Positions 63,906 to 64,000 of a DNA stretch of 64,000 nt are shown one piece after another. This DNA comes from Paludibacteraceae bacterium (lineage in GTDB: Bacteria; Bacteroidota; Bacteroidia; Bacteroidales; Paludibacteraceae). The position numbers and the translations under genes were made by a program. Below the pieces are notes generated by a model. It saw nothing but the letters and a program-made list of their open reading frames with translations, had not been told where the DNA came from and did no database searches. The DNA lies in NCBI GenBank assembly GCA_017962085.1, contig JAGCWA010000014.1, forward strand, positions 62,001-126,000. The letters run 5' to 3'. The stretch's first letter is position 1, and every line of letters begins with the position of its first letter.

Positions 63906-64000
63906 ATGAGGATAGCCAGAATAGTGTTCGCCACCTTCTTGGTGACGATGATCCATCTTAACGCTCATGCGTCGGTCACTTATAGCGACCTCCAAAAGTT
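63906..64000 (+). CDS. start of a secreted protein (3' end outside the window)
   Basis: An ATG at 63906 opens a frame that runs off the right edge after 31 codons. It encodes a signal peptide (MRIARIVFATFLVTMIH, cleavage likely after NAHA), so the product is exported. The gap to asnA is 50 bases, so it may be co-transcribed. Nothing can be said of the mature protein. Confidence 0.5.
   Translation, partial: MRIARIVFATFLVTMIHLNAHASVTYSDLQK

Overview
This 64 kb window is chromosomal DNA from a member of the order Bacteroidales. The evidence is the gene content: SusC/TonB-plug-like sequence, DUF5686, DUF4491, DUF4832, BspA-type leucine-rich repeats, Por/T9SS-like C-terminal tails, a four-subunit VOR/KOR-type 2-oxoacid:ferredoxin oxidoreductase, AsnA and a GH13 branching enzyme. 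The promoters also fit, because the recurrent -7 element TAnnTTTG lies in front of many genes, often with TTTG or TTG about 19-20 bases upstream. I cannot name the genus. I see no transposase, integrase, phage gene or CRISPR array. The window looks like core chromosome with secreted and surface accessory genes in between.

Layout. 1-2457 (+): the 3' end of a BspA-like repeat protein, a membrane-anchored dual-specificity phosphatase and an unknown secreted protein. 2545-5780 (-): operon rsmA-corA-obg-DUF4491. 5889-9067 (+): an LPG-synthase/flippase-like membrane protein overlapping a TPR protein. 9156-14161 (+): a two-gene secreted cassette, a small tailed protein plus a 1504-residue mosaic repeat protein. 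14301-18982 (-): operon glgB, NfeD-type protease, M16 peptidase. 19143-22642 (-): rnz and a DUF5686 outer-membrane protein. 23120-30403 (+): CotH-kinase/lamin-tail surface protein, PLP aminotransferase, a membrane protein, an MBL hydrolase and a secreted protein. 30536-38393 (-): a VIT/VWA/TPR/YfaP protein and TamB. 38646-43826 (+): GT2 glycosyltransferase, the oxidoreductase operon and two small unknowns. 43977-45299 (-): hexapeptide acetyltransferase and DUF2461. 45708-47429 (+): DUF4832 protein. 47506-58289 (-): three paralogous predicted barrel proteins, nadE, a second two-gene secreted cassette with a Cys-rich repeat protein, another OMP, a radical SAM protein and ahcY. Within this block, at 51094-51440 on the + strand, lies a small sigma-54 transcription unit. 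58575-61416 (+): thioredoxin-like lipoprotein, rfbA, rfbC, rfbD. 61552-62599 (-): a degenerate NlpC/P60 lipoprotein and tRNA-Arg(CCG). 62818-64000 (+): asnA and the start of a secreted protein.

The core genes cover translation and ribosome maturation (rsmA, obg, rnz, tRNA-Arg), amino-acid, NAD and one-carbon metabolism (aminotransferase, asnA, nadE, ahcY), anaerobic 2-oxoacid oxidation, glycogen, dTDP-rhamnose supply and the outer membrane (TamB, barrels, DUF5686).

The most unusual observations are these. (1) A self-contained sigma-54 unit has a canonical -24/-12 promoter, an upstream direct repeat, a 5' hairpin, a 36-residue lysine-rich ORF and an intrinsic terminator. (2) A two-gene secreted cassette occurs twice: homologous small tailed proteins are paired with large proteins whose repeat modules are unrelated. 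(3) A VIT/VWA protein carries what looks like a circularly permuted SusC plug segment. (4) An NlpC/P60 protein has lost both histidines of its triad. All functional calls come from reading the sequence and no database search was run.
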